Assembly: GCF_032393985.1 (NCBI RefSeq)
Contig: NZ_CP135918.1
Coordinates: 6,945,724-7,009,723 of the forward strand
Reading direction: 5' to 3'
DNA length: 64,000 bases
Origin: Fischerella sp. JS2
GTDB taxonomy: Bacteria; Cyanobacteriota; Cyanobacteriia; Cyanobacteriales; Nostocaceae
Part shown: positions 25,741-36,075 of the stretch, piece after piece
How positions within the stretch are numbered: position 1 is the first letter of the stretch
How the letters are laid out: each line of letters begins with the position of its first letter
Notes under the pieces: model-generated
The model's input: the letters and a program-made list of their open reading frames with translations, nothing else
Databases searched by the model: none
Told to the model about the DNA's origin: nothing
Program-made: the position numbers and the translations under genes

Positions 25741-25974
25741 TTATCTACTGTTTGCAATTTCAGCTTTACATGAGATTTCTGTTACTTCTCCAAGTATCGG
25801 ATCAAACACGATCACATGACTTGCTGTAGGCAGTAATTGCTGGAGAATTTGTAGATAGGCTTCTGCATCATGACGACGATGAAACCGAACCACTACCCGC
25901 CGTTGCAAATTAGGTAGTTGCCGAATAACATACCAAGGATGAGTATTTGACTTTGGCTTCGAGATTGATATCAT
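25741..25974 (-). CDS. Small conserved-looking protein, 77 residues
   Basis: A soluble basic protein with no signal peptide. 'HPWYVIRQLPNLQRRVVVRFHRRHDAEAYLQILQQLLP' predicts a beta-beta-alpha unit, and a strand 'SHVIVFDPI' follows. The pattern ('WYVIRQLP.....VVRFRRRSDAEAHL') recurs in short cyanobacterial proteins, from memory. Function unknown. It is divergent from the XRE regulator at 26150, with repeats and operator between them. Confidence 0.6.
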   Translation of the reverse strand: MISISKPKSNTHPWYVIRQLPNLQRRVVVRFHRRHDAEAYLQILQQLLPTASHVIVFDPILGEVTEISCKAEIANSR

Positions 25975-26012
25975 AAGTTAATCTTCCCCAATTTGTGGGA
26001 TATGTTTTGAAT

Positions 26013-26054
26013 AGCGATCGCTCTCAAGTTTTCCAGGCTCAGCGAGCGATCGCT
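26013..26054. repeat. Inverted HIP1 pair
   Basis: The arms agcgatcgctc (26013-26023) and gagcgatcgct (26044-26054) form an 11-bp hairpin built from two HIP1 octamers. A similar HIP1 hairpin is at 47675-47717. Confidence 0.7.
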
Positions 26055-26069
26055 TTTAGTATTGTGACC

Positions 26070-26130
26070 CTCAAAAATCGAGTTCTCGATTTTTGAGATT
26101 ATGAATATTAAAAATCGAAATCTCGATATT
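26070..26130 (+). promoter_or_regulatory. Putative operator: four AAAATCGA half-sites before the XRE gene
   Basis: A perfect inverted repeat with 13-base arms, ctcaaaaatcgag (26070-26082) and ctcgatttttgag (26085-26097), is followed by a second, weaker one made of taaaaatcgaa and tctcgatattg (26109-26132). The same half-site, (A)AAAATCGA, is thus used four times within 62 bases, ending 18 bases before the GTG of the regulator. This layout is typical of an operator bound by a dimeric Xre-type protein that controls its own gene. Binding is inferred. Confidence 0.65.
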
Positions 26131-26149
26131 GTCAATACCAGGATGAGGC

Positions 26150-26356
26150 GTGTTTAGATTGCGAATTAAAGAACTTGCAGCAGAACGAGGTTGGACTCTC
26201 AAAGAAGTGTCTGAGCGTTCAGAACTCCCTTACAGCACTGTAGCAACTTATGCTAACTCTCCTGGAATGGCAATGGTTAACTTGATTTCTGTTCTCAAAT
26301 TGGCGCGTGTGTTTGGTGTATCAATTGAAGATTTGATGGAAGTAGTAGAAGAGTAA
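26150..26356 (+). CDS. Small XRE-family (Cro/CI) transcriptional regulator
   Basis: 68 residues from GTG 26150, with AGGATGAGG just upstream. Nearly the whole protein is one HTH_XRE domain: 'RIKELAAERGWTLKEVSERS', recognition helix around 'LPYSTVATYANSP', then 'ISVLKLARVFGVSIEDLMEV'. It should bind DNA as a dimer, most likely the inverted repeats directly upstream. No toxin or partner ORF of standard size follows; the next 170 bases hold only a short frame encoding 'VGKVVAEVKKFFENFFRSW'. It could be a solitary regulator or an orphaned antitoxin. Confidence 0.85.
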   Translation: MFRLRIKELAAERGWTLKEVSERSELPYSTVATYANSPGMAMVNLISVLKLARVFGVSIEDLMEVVEE

Positions 26357-26529
26357 GCGCTACTTATAGTTCATTGGAAAAGCAGTCGATAAAAGCAAAG
26401 TTGGAAAGGTTGTTGCAGAAGTAAAAAAATTCTTTGAGAACTTCTTCCGTAGTTGGTGATGATAGCTGCAAGCAACCTAACATTAAATCTGCACTGCATC
26501 GAAGTCTCCCTGAAATATTGGCAACAAAT

Positions 26530-27180
26530 TTAAAAACCTTCTCTCAAAAACTTCTCAAACTCTCGTACAGCAATACTTGAGCCAACCTGCCAACCCCGAT
26601 CAACATATTCAGGTATCAGCTTTTTCACATCAAAATCAGGGAAATTATAACTAGTTTGACTTTCCTGATACTGTTGTCCATCAAATAAATAAATCAGTAA
26701 ACCACTACGACGATAAATCCACAGTTCTTGAGGGGCTATTGCTTGATAATCTTCGGCTTTAGTACTAGAAGTTAAATCAACTTCAATCACTAAATCGGCA
26801 GGTGGATCAAATTCTAAATTAATACGTTCCTTCCCTAAAATCTGCTGACGATTTTGGATATAAAAACAATAGTCTGGTTCTACTCCCTGTTTGTTAGTGC
26901 GCTTGAGAGTAATAGGAGTAAATACCTCCCAATCTTGATTTTGATATCGCAGCAAAGCCTTCACTAAATCCGATAAAATATCAGCATTCTTACCATGCCC
27001 AGACAACGGTGACATAATTCTGATTTCTTGAGTAGCGCTACTGTATCGAATTTTTAGTCCCGCTTTATCCTGCCGACGGGCAATTAAATTCTCATAATCT
27101 TCCCACGTCCTGAATCTCAGGATTAACTCATCTCCCGGAGCCAGGTCTATTGTATTTTGGGTGATGGTAGGTAATGTCAT
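26530..27180 (-). CDS. Uma2 family endonuclease-like protein (DUF820)
   Basis: 216 residues with the PD-(D/E)xK-type Uma2 fold: 'LSGHGKNADILSDLVKALL', 'GVEPDYCFYIQ' and 'PPADLVIEVDLTSST', with catalytic-type Asp, Glu and a Lys/Ser position, then 'QELWIYRRSGLLIYLFDGQQY'. These proteins are extremely multiplied in cyanobacteria. Nuclease activity is presumed, and the biological role is unknown. Monocistronic; a long hairpin lies upstream at 27229-27288. Confidence 0.9.
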   Translation of the reverse strand: MTLPTITQNTIDLAPGDELILRFRTWEDYENLIARRQDKAGLKIRYSSATQEIRIMSPLSGHGKNADILSDLVKALLRYQNQDWEVFTPITLKRTNKQGVEPDYCFYIQNRQQILGKERINLEFDPPADLVIEVDLTSSTKAEDYQAIAPQELWIYRRSGLLIYLFDGQQYQESQTSYNFPDFDVKKLIPEYVDRGWQVGSSIAVREFEKFLREGF

Positions 27181-27228
27181 GTCAGTAGTTTACTGGACGT
27201 TGATGGTGTTTGCATTTGAGTAAAATAC

Positions 27229-27288
27229 ACCTCACCCCTCCTACCGAATACCCCTCTCCTTACTAAGGAGAGGGGTAAGGGGTGAGGT
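27229..27288. repeat. Long nested hairpin
   Basis: Outer arms acctcacccct/aggggtgaggt (27229-27239, 27278-27288) enclose inner arms acccctctcctta/taaggagaggggt (27250-27262, 27264-27276). This composite resembles the C-rich/G-rich hairpins of the 18407-18530 element and is probably a dispersed repeat. Confidence 0.7.
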
Positions 27289-27372
27289 TTTGTAGCTGAT
27301 GGAGTTGAAAATCTCTATAAATTATCATAACAATAAAACCTCATAGAACTTTAGGATCTAAATACGCAAAAA

Positions 27373-27394
27373 CGCCTGACAAAAATGTCAGGCG
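27373..27394 (-). terminator. Rho-independent terminator of ndhB
   Basis: On the minus strand CGCCTGACA-loop-TGTCAGGCG is followed by TTTTTGCG. The 9-bp stem starts 45 bases after the ndhB stop. Confidence 0.85.
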
Positions 27395-27438
27395 TCTTGT
27401 TGCAAAATTGTAAACAGAACAAGTATTTGCAATTAAAT

Positions 27439-29001
27439 CTACGGCCCCTCTGTTTGCTCAGTAGAAATCGCACTTACTTGTGTGGTATCAACTGTTTTAG
27501 CTTGCAAAGTAGGGATATCGGTAACGGAATTGTTAGCCAGGGTAAATAATGGATTCGACAAAATTCCGGCAATAGAAGTAGCGATCAAAGTAGTTATCAA
27601 ACCCACTTGTAAAGGTCTAAATCCAGGTAAATTCCAACTGATTTCAGGATAATTCTTCACAGCGTCGGACATTTCTTGGGGTTCTTTGACCACCATCATT
27701 TTTACTACACGAATGTAGTAGTAGATGGAGACAACACTAGTAATTAACCCCAACAAAACTAACCAGTAAAGACCTGCTTGCCAACCAGCCCAGAATAGAT
27801 AAATCTTTCCGAAGAACCCAGCTAAAGGTGGAATACCACCCAACGACAACAGGGAAATACTTAATCCCAAAGTCAATAGTGCATCTTTCTGATATAAACC
27901 AGAGTACTCAGCAATTTGGTCAGTTCCCGTCCGCAAAGAGAAGAGAATCACACAGGTAAAGCCGCAGAGGTTCATAAACAAATAAACCAACAGATAAAAT
28001 ATCATGCTGGCATATCCGGCTTGGGTGTCAGCAATCAAGCCAATCATCACAAACCCCGCTTGGGCAATGGATGAATAAGCTAACATCCGTTTCATGCTGG
28101 TTTGTGCTAAAGCGACAACGTTACCCAACACCATACTCAGCACAGCTAAAGCGGTGAAGACAAACTTCCACTCTTCGGTGACAAGTGGGAAAACAGTTGT
28201 TAGCAAACGAATAGCGAGGGCAAAACCAGCAGCTTTGGAACCAACAGACAAAAAGGCAATAACAGGGGTGGGTGCGCCTTCGTAAACGTCTGGTGTCCAC
28301 TGGTGGAAAGGTGCTGCGGAGATTTTGAAGCCAACACCTGCAATGGCAAATACCAAGGCAATAACTATACCCAATGATTGAGATAGGTTAGCACTAGCAA
28401 TACCGTTAGCGATCGCATTAAGTTCCGTTTGTCCACCAGACAAACCGTACAGCAGAGAAACGCCATACAAAAATACCGCCGTACTTGCAGCACCAATTAA
28501 CAGGTACTTCAGTGCTGCTTCATTAGAACGGGGATCGCGCTTGGTATAACCAGTCAGCAAATAAGAGGAAATACTCAAGGTTTCTAGCGAGACGAAAATC
28601 ATCACTAACTCACTAGCACCTGATAAAAACATTCCTCCCAAGGTAGCTGTCAGCAAAATCGCGATGAATTCTGCTAAGGCGGTGCCACTTTGTTCAACGT
28701 AGCGAATTGACATCAAAATTGTCACTGCTGCCGACAAAGCCACAATACCGCGAAAAACAATACTGAGGTTGTCACCGTTAAAAGCACCAGCAAAAAATAG
28801 GGGATTGGAATTATCCCATTCAAAATAGAGGGCGACTATGGAGGCTAACAAACCTGCGATCGCTAGATACCCAATCCAGCGTGAAGAATTGCGCCCCAAA
28901 ATCAAGTCCACTATCAAAACCCCCAAGAGGGTTAAGACCACAATTCCCTCTGGTAATATCGTTCCAGCATTCAACTGGGATGCAACATTAGCAAAATCCA
29001 T
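27439..29001 (-). CDS. ndhB: NAD(P)H-quinone oxidoreductase subunit 2 (NdhB)
   Basis: 520 residues, the usual cyanobacterial NdhB length, with about 14 membrane helices. Family blocks are clear: '[20 protein letters not shown]', '[20 protein letters not shown]', '[19 protein letters not shown]' and '[16 protein letters not shown]'. It is a proton-pumping antiporter-like subunit of the thylakoid NDH-1 complex, used in respiration, cyclic electron flow and CO2 uptake. It stands alone with its own terminator. Confidence 0.97.
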   Translation of the reverse strand: MDFANVASQLNAGTILPEGIVVLTLLGVLIVDLILGRNSSRWIGYLAIAGLLASIVALYFEWDNSNPLFFAGAFNGDNLSIVFRGIVALSAAVTILMSIRYVEQSGTALAEFIAILLTATLGGMFLSGASELVMIFVSLETLSISSYLLTGYTKRDPRSNEAALKYLLIGAASTAVFLYGVSLLYGLSGGQTELNAIANGIASANLSQSLGIVIALVFAIAGVGFKISAAPFHQWTPDVYEGAPTPVIAFLSVGSKAAGFALAIRLLTTVFPLVTEEWKFVFTALAVLSMVLGNVVALAQTSMKRMLAYSSIAQAGFVMIGLIADTQAGYASMIFYLLVYLFMNLCGFTCVILFSLRTGTDQIAEYSGLYQKDALLTLGLSISLLSLGGIPPLAGFFGKIYLFWAGWQAGLYWLVLLGLITSVVSIYYYIRVVKMMVVKEPQEMSDAVKNYPEISWNLPGFRPLQVGLITTLIATSIAGILSNPLFTLANNSVTDIPTLQAKTVDTTQVSAISTEQTEGP

Positions 29002-29210
29002 GAGCTGTATAGGTTTTGGCTATTAGACATTTAAGGAACCAACTGTGTTAATTCTATTGTGTTTTTAACTAAAGTTTCCTAAATCTGTCTGTATTACGGG
29101 ATTAATAGCATCAAATTAGTTGATTGTTGATAGTTGGTTGTTGATTGTTAGTTGGAAAAACTACCTACCAACTATCAACCATGAACCACCAACACATTTC
29201 AAAACAATAA

Positions 29211-29237
29211 GCAGATTCAGTATGTTACTGAATCTGC
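29211..29237 (-). terminator. 12-bp perfect hairpin after the RNA-binding protein gene
   Basis: The arms gcagattcagta (29211-29222) and tactgaatctgc (29226-29237) enclose a 3-nt loop, with TTATTGTTTTG following on the minus strand. It lies 95 bases beyond the stop of the minus-strand RRM gene. The rest of the 29002-29332 spacer holds ttgttagttgg-type repeats and the ndhB leader. Confidence 0.65.
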
Positions 29238-29332
29238 TATTCTCAAGTATTATATTGCGCTTGGCAAATAGTTATTATTTATGCCTTCTAGCAATTGCTC
29301 TTTAGGTTGAGCTTTATAAGTTCATTCAAGCC

Positions 29333-29647
29333 TTAATAACGTCGAGAGTATCCACCACTGTTACTTTTTCCCCAGCTACCACCGCCGGAGCGTCCGCCTT
29401 TTTCCTCCCGAGGTCTTGCTTTATTAACTTTCATTACGCGACCTTTCCATTCGGCGCCATCCAAAGCATTAATGGCAGCCGTTTCTGCTGCTTCTGATTC
29501 CATTTCAACAAAACCAAAGCCTCGTGAGCGACCCGTTTCCCTATCTGTGGGAAGCTGAACTCGCGTCACAGTGCCATACTCTGAAAACACGTCGCTTAGC
29601 TCTTCTTGGCTAACACTGTAGGATAGGTTGCCTACGTAAATTGACAT
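29333..29647 (-). CDS. RRM RNA-binding protein with glycine-rich tail (Rbp family)
   Basis: 104 residues. A single RRM fills residues 1-80, with RNP2 'IYVGNL' at the N-terminus and RNP1 'RGFGFVEM' at about residue 44. The C-terminus (KGGRSGGGSWGKSNSGGYSRRY) is short and Gly/Ser-rich. This is the cold-induced RbpA-type family of cyanobacteria, which binds RNA and may act as RNA chaperone or in mRNA targeting. A leader of more than 100 bases before the ATG is consistent with post-transcriptional cold control known in the family; the control here is inferred. Confidence 0.95.
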   Translation of the reverse strand: MSIYVGNLSYSVSQEELSDVFSEYGTVTRVQLPTDRETGRSRGFGFVEMESEAAETAAINALDGAEWKGRVMKVNKARPREEKGGRSGGGSWGKSNSGGYSRRY

Positions 29648-30648
29648 TAATCTCTCCAGAATTCAGTTATGCATATGCAGAGCCGTTCATCCGGAGAGCC
29701 ACTTGCAGTTTTCAACAAAAACAAGAACACCACCGCCGAACTTTATTCTCCACCCTTATTTTAACATAAATCCTATTCCAGCAAGGCTATATTTGCGCTT
29801 TTATGGCATATTTTTGAGCAAAATGTATTATTTTTTACGGTTAATCCTATTATTGTTGCTTATGCTTCAACTGACACAATAATTTGTCTCCATACTAAGT
29901 CTTAATAAATAGAAATATAATATTTTATAATTATTATTAGTTTGATTTTTTATAGAAAGTTTGAGAGCGATCGCCAAGCTTAATATACTAAAGTGAAATC
30001 TCAAATTATGTCTTAGGCAAGATGCTTAATAGACCTCTTTCATGAACCTTAAGAACCCCCTCAATCCCTCCGTTGCCACGGGGAAGATTTAGTTTCCTCC
30101 CCGCCAACGCTTAGGGTTAGGGTGGAGTAAAAAATATTTGTGCAAGAGACCTAATATCTAATTTTCTGAGCTTCTTAATTTATTTAACTTTAATTAAAAT
30201 CAAAGTTTTATATTTTAAACTTAGACTTCTAAATATCTAAAATCAAACACCTATTATTTAGTATTGACCTAAAAATAAGTTTTTGTTCACTCCACTGAAA
30301 ATATAAGTAATTGTTAACATTTTTAGCCTTGACTCTCTTGTCATAATATTTCACAAAATTCTTGACACAAATCTTCCTCCTTATCTTTCTGGTCACCTAC
30401 TTTATCAGGCTTACTTATAGTGGAATGGTATCAAGTTGATATGTTAGTTAAAACCTGAGTCTATGACATTGAAATTTATTTCAAAAATTTTTACCTAGAT
30501 TTAAACCATGATTGATAAGAGTGCATGAAGAATTCAGTGTCATGCAGGATAAACGTTTACGGTGCATGACAATGCAATATACAGCACATGCAGGATTCGC
30601 AATAATCAAAAATCAAACAGCTATCACGCACCATACGCTCAATGCTTT
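29648..30648. other. Long AT-rich spacer containing a MITE-like element
   Basis: 1 kb without a supported gene. The first 120 bases are the probable leader and promoter of the RRM gene. The 124-bp element at 30030-30153 is described separately. The remainder, 30170-30560, is very AT-rich; a tgcatgaagaattcagtgtcatgcagg stretch near 30522-30548 repeats the TGCATG/CATGCA motif several times. Confidence 0.6.
30030..30153. mobile_element. MITE-like element with imperfect terminal inverted repeats
   Basis: The left end tagacctctttca (30030-30042) and the right end tgcaagagaccta (30141-30153) are inverted copies matching at 10 of 13 positions. The inside holds tttagtttcctccccgcc, cttagggttagggtggagta and aaaatatttgtgcaa, matching in reverse the block order of 18407-18530. 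No coding capacity. Small size, inverted ends and a second related copy suggest a non-autonomous transposon derivative. Target duplications are not clear. Confidence 0.6.
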
Positions 30649-30954
30649 TCAATCTGTCACGTACCGCCAACCTTGAGGCTGATACTCTCGCTGAATTCGC
30701 ACCATCCACGTACCTTGAGGAATAGAAATAGCTTTATGCTCTTCGTGAGCAAGTATTGCCTCTTTTGAAAAGACACGCAGGTACAAAGTACCATCTTTTT
30801 CATATAATTCCGCTTGTCCCTCAATTATGCGATGTGTGTGTCCGGTGACTTCACCTTCCGCTAAAATCAAGTGCGGTAGCTTTTGTGCCTCGATTTGCTG
30901 TATTGTTTGCTGTACAGGCAGCAAAATCACATCGCCTTGACGAATTGGTTGCAT
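30649..30954 (-). CDS. Conserved small protein (RQGDV...GHTHRI...HEEH type)
   Basis: The ATG at 30954 (MQPIRQGDVILLPVQQ) is supported by GGGAG 9 bases upstream; the frame could extend to 31017 without a good ribosome binding site. 101 residues, mostly beta. The motifs 'LAEGEVTGHTHRI' and 'LAHEEHKAISIPQGTWM' bring several His and Glu together, suggesting a metal-binding cupin-like or jelly-roll pocket. It ends 'REYQPQGWRYVTD'. Widespread but uncharacterised in cyanobacteria and phages, from memory. Enzymatic role unknown. Confidence 0.75.
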   Translation of the reverse strand: MQPIRQGDVILLPVQQTIQQIEAQKLPHLILAEGEVTGHTHRIIEGQAELYEKDGTLYLRVFSKEAILAHEEHKAISIPQGTWMVRIQREYQPQGWRYVTD

Positions 30955-31752
30955 GTCTTTGTTCTCCCAGTAAATGGTACGCAGCCGCATTGTATAGTTG
31001 TCAGTTCTCAGTTTCATTACTGGATGTAACTCCCACTAATTGAACTAAAATGCTTTGGTGGCACGGACTTTGATCCCCAGCATAGATCTGATAACTGTAC
31101 CCTACGGGAAGCCTATGAGCGCGTCTACACTGTTCACTGTTCACTGAAATTTAAGGACTCTCACAAAATTTGATTTAATTTTGCCACAACCTGAAGAAAA
31201 GAGTAGGAACAATGGGGAGATGGGTGAGGTGGAGAGGTGGAGGTAGTATGAGGAGTATGAGGAGTATGAGGGATAAACAATCACTGTTATGTATAGACGT
31301 CCTCTCTTACGGCTGAGCGCAGGGTAGTATTTGTGATCAAAATACTTCGGTTTGATGTCAACATAAGCGTTCAAATGCTATCCCCTAATGGGAGAACTGC
31401 GTGTAGACGTACACTACGCGGCTTCAAGCTAAGGAGACCCATACTACCGACCAGTCCAATACCCAAAAAGTGCAATTTTTAAAATAATAGTCGCCAATTA
31501 TGCCTGAGATAAGTTAAAGATTGAGATAACTGGAAATTCGCAGTTCTACCCCACCCTTTGGGAAATACTACCTGCGGATATGGTGAATGCCTGACGCTGG
31601 AATTTAAGGGGATTACTTTGCGAGTAGATTGTGTGAGGATGAAATCACATATCTCTAGTGACTGATAATCTTGACATTTACCTGCCAATTATTCCAATTT
31701 GACTGTTTAGTGACTGTTTAGCTTAGCAGCTATTCTTTTTTTTGAAATTTCC
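30955..31752. other. Spacer dense in dispersed repeats
   Basis: About 800 bases. It contains reverse copies of the GTAGACGCG repeat (31098-31130: taccctacgggaagc ... gcgcgtctaca), another at 31400-31432, gaggagtat tandem units (31248-31268) and ttcactgttcactg. Two minus-strand frames (31141-31374 and 31479-31688) look like translated repeat or chance and are not accepted. The 60 bases before topA form its leader. Confidence 0.6.
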
Positions 31753-34413
31753 ATGTCAACTCTTGTCATCGTCGAATCTCCGACCAAAGCTCGTACCATT
31801 CGCAACTACCTGCCAAAAAACTATCGGGTAGAAGCATCTATGGGTCATGTGCGTGACCTACCCCAGTCGGCTAGCGAAATTCCCGCCAATGTCAAAGGGG
31901 AAAAATGGGCGCAGCTTGGGGTAAATGTAGACGCCGACTTTGAACCACTGTATGTCGTTCCCAAGGACAAAAAGAAAGTTGTCACCCAGCTAAAAGAAGC
32001 TCTCAAAGACGCTTCCGAACTGATTTTGGCAACAGACGAAGACCGAGAAGGTGAAAGCATTAGTTGGCATTTGTACCAGTTGCTCAAGCCCAAAGTACCA
32101 ACTAAGCGGATGGTGTTTCACGAAATCACTCAAGAAGCCATCAAAAAAGCTCTGCAAAACTGCCGCAGAATCGATGAACAATTAGTTCGCGCCCAAGAAA
32201 CACGGCGAATTTTGGATCGACTTGTGGGTTACACCCTGTCTCCTCTGCTGTGGAAAAAAATCGCTTGGGGATTATCTGCGGGTCGTGTACAGTCGGTAGC
32301 AGTGCGGTTGCTGGTGAACCGAGAACGGGAACGCCGTGCTTTCAAACAAGCGACCTACTGGGATTTGAAAGCTACTTTGACCCCACCGCAAACTGGAAAG
32401 AGCAAAGAGCAGTCCTTTACTGCTGTACTTGTCACCTTAGCAGGAACTAGACTAGCAACTGGTAGCGATTTTGACCCTACTACAGGGAAAATAGTCGCTG
32501 ATCGCAAAGTCGTGCTGCTCAATCAAGCCGAAGCAGAAACCCTCAAACAACGCCTGAGTGATAAAACTTGGGAAGTTAAAGATATTGAAGAACGTCCAGT
32601 AACGCGCAAACCAGCACCGCCGTTTACCACTTCCACACTGCAACAGGAAGCTAACCGGAAGTTGCGGCTTTCGGCACGGGATACAATGCGGATTGCCCAA
32701 AGTTTGTATGAACAGGGATATATTACCTATATGCGTACAGACTCGGTGCATTTGTCGGAACAGGCCATAGCAGCGGCCCGTAGCTGTGTAGAACAACTTT
32801 ACGGTAAGCAATACCTTAGTCCCCAACCCCGACAGTACACCACCAAATCTAAAGGCGCACAAGAAGCTCACGAAGCGATTCGTCCGGCGGGTAGCAGCTT
32901 CCGTACCCCCCAAGAAACAGGCTTGAGCGATCGCGAACTCAAACTCTACGACTTAATTTGGAAGCGTACCGTCGCCTGTCAAATGGCTGACTCTCGCCAA
33001 ACCCAAATCACCGTGCAACTGCAAGTGGAAGATGCTGGTTTCCGTTCTTCTGGTAAACGCATCGATTTTCCTGGCTACCTACGGGCGTATGTCGAAGGAT
33101 CTGATGATCCCGAAGCAGCACTAGAAGACCAAGAAATCATTTTACCTGACCTCAAAGTCGGGGCTCATCCAGACTGCCAAGACTTAGAAACAGTCAAGCA
33201 CGAAACTCAACCCCCAGCCAGATTTACTGAAGCTACTCTAGTAAAAACCTTAGAAAGCGAAGGTATTGGACGTCCTAGTACCTATGCCAGCATTATTGGC
33301 ACGATTATTGACAAAGGTTACGCCCAACTGACTAATAATGCCCTCATTCCCAGTTTCACTGCTTTTGCTGTAACTGAGCTGCTAGAAAAATACTTCTATG
33401 ATGTCGTTGATCCCAGTTTTACCTCCAAAATGGAGCAAACTCTCGATGATATCGCTACTGGTGAAGCTGAGTGGCTGCCATATTTGCGGAAATTTTATCT
33501 AGGAGATAATGGTCTAGAAACCCTGGTCAAACAAAAAGAAGACCAGATTGATGCTAACCAAGCTAGAACAATAGAACTAGAAAATCTAAATGCCAAAATC
33601 CGCATTGGTAAATTTGGCCCCTATATTGAAGTCGAAAATAGTGATGGTGTCGTTACAGCATCAATTCCTAGAGATTTGACTCCTGCTGATCTCGATCCCC
33701 AAAAGGTAGAAACCTTGCTCAAACAAAAAACCTCTGGCCCAGACGAGGTAGGACGTCACCCTGAAACAGGCGAACCAATTTACGTACTCATAGGCCCCTA
33801 TGGTCCTTACGTGCAATTGGGTGATAAGTCTGATGAAAATCCTAAACCGAAACAAGCTTCTCTACCCAAGGGTGTTAAGCCAGAAGATGTCACCTTAGAC
33901 ATGGCTGTTGGTCTTTTATCCCTACCCCGAACATTAGGAACCCATCCAGAAACAGGCGCAACCATTCAAGCAAATTTGGGACGCTTCGGCCCCTATATCG
34001 TGCATAATGCCAAGGAAGGCAAAGACTATCGTTCCCTCAAAGCAGGTGACGATGTATTGACTATTTCCTTGGAACGTGCATTAGAATTATTGTCTGAGCC
34101 GAAAAAAGGACGCAGTACAAGTAGTAAATCTAAGGCGGCTTTACGGGAATTAGGAACTCACCCAGAAGATGGCGAACCTGTAAACATCTATGATGGGCCA
34201 TACGGGCCTTACATCAAGCACGGCAAAACCAATGTCAGTCTTCCAGAAGGTACATCACCAGAAAATATAGCGCTGGATACAGCATTGGAGTTGCTAGCAA
34301 GCAAAACATCAAGTGGCAAATCCACTCGCAAAACCACTAAATCTACAACTAGTTCGCGTAGCAAATCAACAAAAGCCAAATCATCAACGACTGCTGCCAA
34401 AAAAACTAGCTAA
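31753..34413 (+). CDS. topA: DNA topoisomerase I
   Basis: 886 residues. The TOPRIM domain opens '[20 protein letters not shown]', with its acidic triad in '[20 protein letters not shown]'. The type IA core follows, with the catalytic Tyr326 in '[13 protein letters not shown]' and '[15 protein letters not shown]'. Instead of zinc fingers the C-terminus has three repeats of about 70-90 residues, each containing 'G.HPE.GEP......G.(Y/F)GPY(V/I)', and a Lys/Ser/Thr-rich tail, the usual cyanobacterial arrangement. It relaxes negative supercoils. Monocistronic. Confidence 0.97.
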   Translation: MSTLVIVESPTKARTIRNYLPKNYRVEASMGHVRDLPQSASEIPANVKGEKWAQLGVNVDADFEPLYVVPKDKKKVVTQLKEALKDASELILATDEDREGESISWHLYQLLKPKVPTKRMVFHEITQEAIKKALQNCRRIDEQLVRAQETRRILDRLVGYTLSPLLWKKIAWGLSAGRVQSVAVRLLVNRERERRAFKQATYWDLKATLTPPQTGKSKEQSFTAVLVTLAGTRLATGSDFDPTTGKIVADRKVVLLNQAEAETLKQRLSDKTWEVKDIEERPVTRKPAPPFTTSTLQQEANRKLRLSARDTMRIAQSLYEQGYITYMRTDSVHLSEQAIAAARSCVEQLYGKQYLSPQPRQYTTKSKGAQEAHEAIRPAGSSFRTPQETGLSDRELKLYDLIWKRTVACQMADSRQTQITVQLQVEDAGFRSSGKRIDFPGYLRAYVEGSDDPEAALEDQEIILPDLKVGAHPDCQDLETVKHETQPPARFTEATLVKTLESEGIGRPSTYASIIGTIIDKGYAQLTNNALIPSFTAFAVTELLEKYFYDVVDPSFTSKMEQTLDDIATGEAEWLPYLRKFYLGDNGLETLVKQKEDQIDANQARTIELENLNAKIRIGKFGPYIEVENSDGVVTASIPRDLTPADLDPQKVETLLKQKTSGPDEVGRHPETGEPIYVLIGPYGPYVQLGDKSDENPKPKQASLPKGVKPEDVTLDMAVGLLSLPRTLGTHPETGATIQANLGRFGPYIVHNAKEGKDYRSLKAGDDVLTISLERALELLSEPKKGRSTSSKSKAALRELGTHPEDGEPVNIYDGPYGPYIKHGKTNVSLPEGTSPENIALDTALELLASKTSSGKSTRKTTKSTTSSRSKSTKAKSSTTAAKKTS

Positions 34414-35353
34414 AGGCAACAGTTAAATCAGTGAACAGTGGACAGTAAAAAGTTATCAAGCTTATGGTGTTTCGTCAGTAATGAAACAATGAAACAATGA
34501 AACTGATAACTGATAAATGTTAATAGGACACAGTCCACAGTTTTACTATTGACTATTTGTTGTATGGGCGAAGCTATTAGGTAATATTTTATGAACTGGC
34601 TGAAAATATTTATTACTTAAATCAAATGCTTCGCCCCTAACGACTATTGCTATCAGTACATAAAAAAACTTCTATAAACTTGGGTGATTCGATTTTGGGT
34701 TTTGCGAAAAGTTTGTAGACGAGGCGGTGTGCTGAGGGGAGTTCTCATCCAATGAGCGCCCTGGCTCCTCTGTTAGCGTCAGATCCGAAAGCGCTCACGA
34801 GACTGAAAGCTTTTAAAGACGGATTTTCCACAAATAAATCTGGAGGCTTCCTGCGAGAAATTATTGCTAATCAGAATTTTATTGAAAAAACTTATATAAC
34901 AAGTATTTGTTTGCAAAAAGTCTATGATGACGTAATTATAGTTTTTCTTACTGAAAATAGACGTTTTTATCTTGTTATTCTTACTCTGTTTTTATAATAA
35001 TTACTGATAAAAAATCTTTTCTGCCAGACCCATATACCACTTGACACAATTCCTGATACAAATTCTCATCCTTGTCTTGTCTGGTCGTATTCAGACTGAC
35101 ACAGAGACGTTATCAACCTCTAATCCTAGTCCTTTTTTTCAAAAAGCTATCTTTAGTAAGATGAGTCGTCTAGGTAAGGGATGTGATAATCTAAAAAATA
35201 AGGGAGAAAATAACACTATAATTTTAAGAAATGGCTCAAGCCCGGAAGACGGGAACAAAAGTTAGCCGATCAAAAGCCAGAGTGCAAAAAAGCTAGTTTC
35301 TCCGTAGCTGATAACCGAAAAATCGAGTTAGTATTTCAGGAGCGGTCAGTCCA
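34414..35353. other. Long spacer, no secure gene
   Basis: 940 bases. It contains aactgataactgataa repeats (34500-34515). Frames at 34752-34997 and 35041-35265 lack ribosome binding sites and family resemblance. A 21-codon basic frame, 35231-35296 (MAQARKTGTKVSRSKARVQK), is notable but too short to judge. The last 60 bases form the leader of the 45-residue gene. Confidence 0.55.
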
Positions 35354-35491
35354 ATGGACTATATTGAAAAGGTGCTAGAAAAGCTTAAGGAATTGGCACG
35401 CAAGCTGATTGAAGCCCTTTTAGGGCCAGAAGCTGAGCCGGAACCAGAGCTAATTCCAATTCCTGTAGATGATCGCTCACGCCGTCGCTAA
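35354..35491 (+). CDS. 45-residue protein upstream of aroQ
   Basis: ATG 35354 to TAA 35489-35491, AGGAG 11 bases upstream. An amphipathic charged helix ([20 protein letters not shown]) is followed by an acidic Pro-rich segment ([17 protein letters not shown]) and a basic end (RSRRR). This tripartite design is not random, and I believe similar peptides sit before aroQ in related cyanobacteria. Function unknown. It overlaps or abuts aroQ depending on the start chosen there, so translation may be coupled. Confidence 0.65.
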   Translation: MDYIEKVLEKLKELARKLIEALLGPEAEPEPELIPIPVDDRSRRR

Positions 35492-35501
35492 GAGAGCAAA
35501 A

Positions 35502-35966
35502 GTGCAGGAGTTGAAATTAGATCCCTTAAGCGTTCTGGTGCTGCATGGGCCAAACCTGAATCTGCTAGGACAGCGAGAACCTGGTATTTATGGCTCTCTG
35601 AGTCTGACTGAAATCAACCGCCAGTTAGAAACGGAAGCAAAAAAACTGGCAGTGAAAGTATTTACCATGCAGTCAAATTATGAAGGGGTATTGGTAGATG
35701 CAATTCAAGATGCCTTGGGAAAATACCAAGGCATCTTGGTTAATGCTGGAGCTTATACTCACACCAGTATAGCATTGCGAGATGCGATCGCTGCTGTTAA
35801 TCTACCTACAGTAGAGGTACATTTAAGTAACATTTATAAGCGAGAAGAGTTCCGTCATCACTCCTACATAGCTCCCATTGCAATCGGTCAAATCAGCGGT
35901 TTTGGCGCACAAAGTTATATTTTAGGATTACAAGCGTTAACGTTTTATTTAAGAAAAAATATATAA
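35502..35966 (+). CDS. aroQ: 3-dehydroquinate dehydratase, type II
   Basis: Type II dehydroquinase of the shikimate pathway (3-dehydroquinate to 3-dehydroshikimate). '[21 protein letters not shown]' contains the signature with the catalytic Arg and Tyr. '[17 protein letters not shown]', '[20 protein letters not shown]', '[20 protein letters not shown]' with active-site His, and the C-terminal '[14 protein letters not shown]' follow. GTG 35502 gives about 154 residues and does not overlap the preceding ORF. ATG 35469 is the longer alternative and would overlap it by 23 bases. Confidence 0.95.
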   Translation: MQELKLDPLSVLVLHGPNLNLLGQREPGIYGSLSLTEINRQLETEAKKLAVKVFTMQSNYEGVLVDAIQDALGKYQGILVNAGAYTHTSIALRDAIAAVNLPTVEVHLSNIYKREEFRHHSYIAPIAIGQISGFGAQSYILGLQALTFYLRKNI

Positions 35967-36075
35967 CAGTTAGTTAGTGGTTAGTGGTTAGTGGTTAGTA
36001 GTTATTTCCAATGTCGAATGCCCCCTTTTCACACTTCCCCGATCCCGATCATCAATCCCCATTTCCCATTAAATT

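Noticed and set aside
26357-26529. A toxin gene partner for the XRE protein
   Set aside because: Only a short frame without a start signal or toxin motif is present in the 170 bases downstream.
31141-31374. A 77-codon minus-strand frame
   Set aside because: Its Tyr/Ser-rich part is the gaggagtat repeat read in translation; no ribosome binding site and no domain.
31479-31688. A 69-codon minus-strand frame
   Set aside because: No ribosome binding site, no recognisable composition or family; lies in a repeat-rich spacer.
34752-35265. Two plus-strand frames of 81 and 74 codons
   Set aside because: Neither has a convincing start signal or homology; both look like chance frames in a long spacer.
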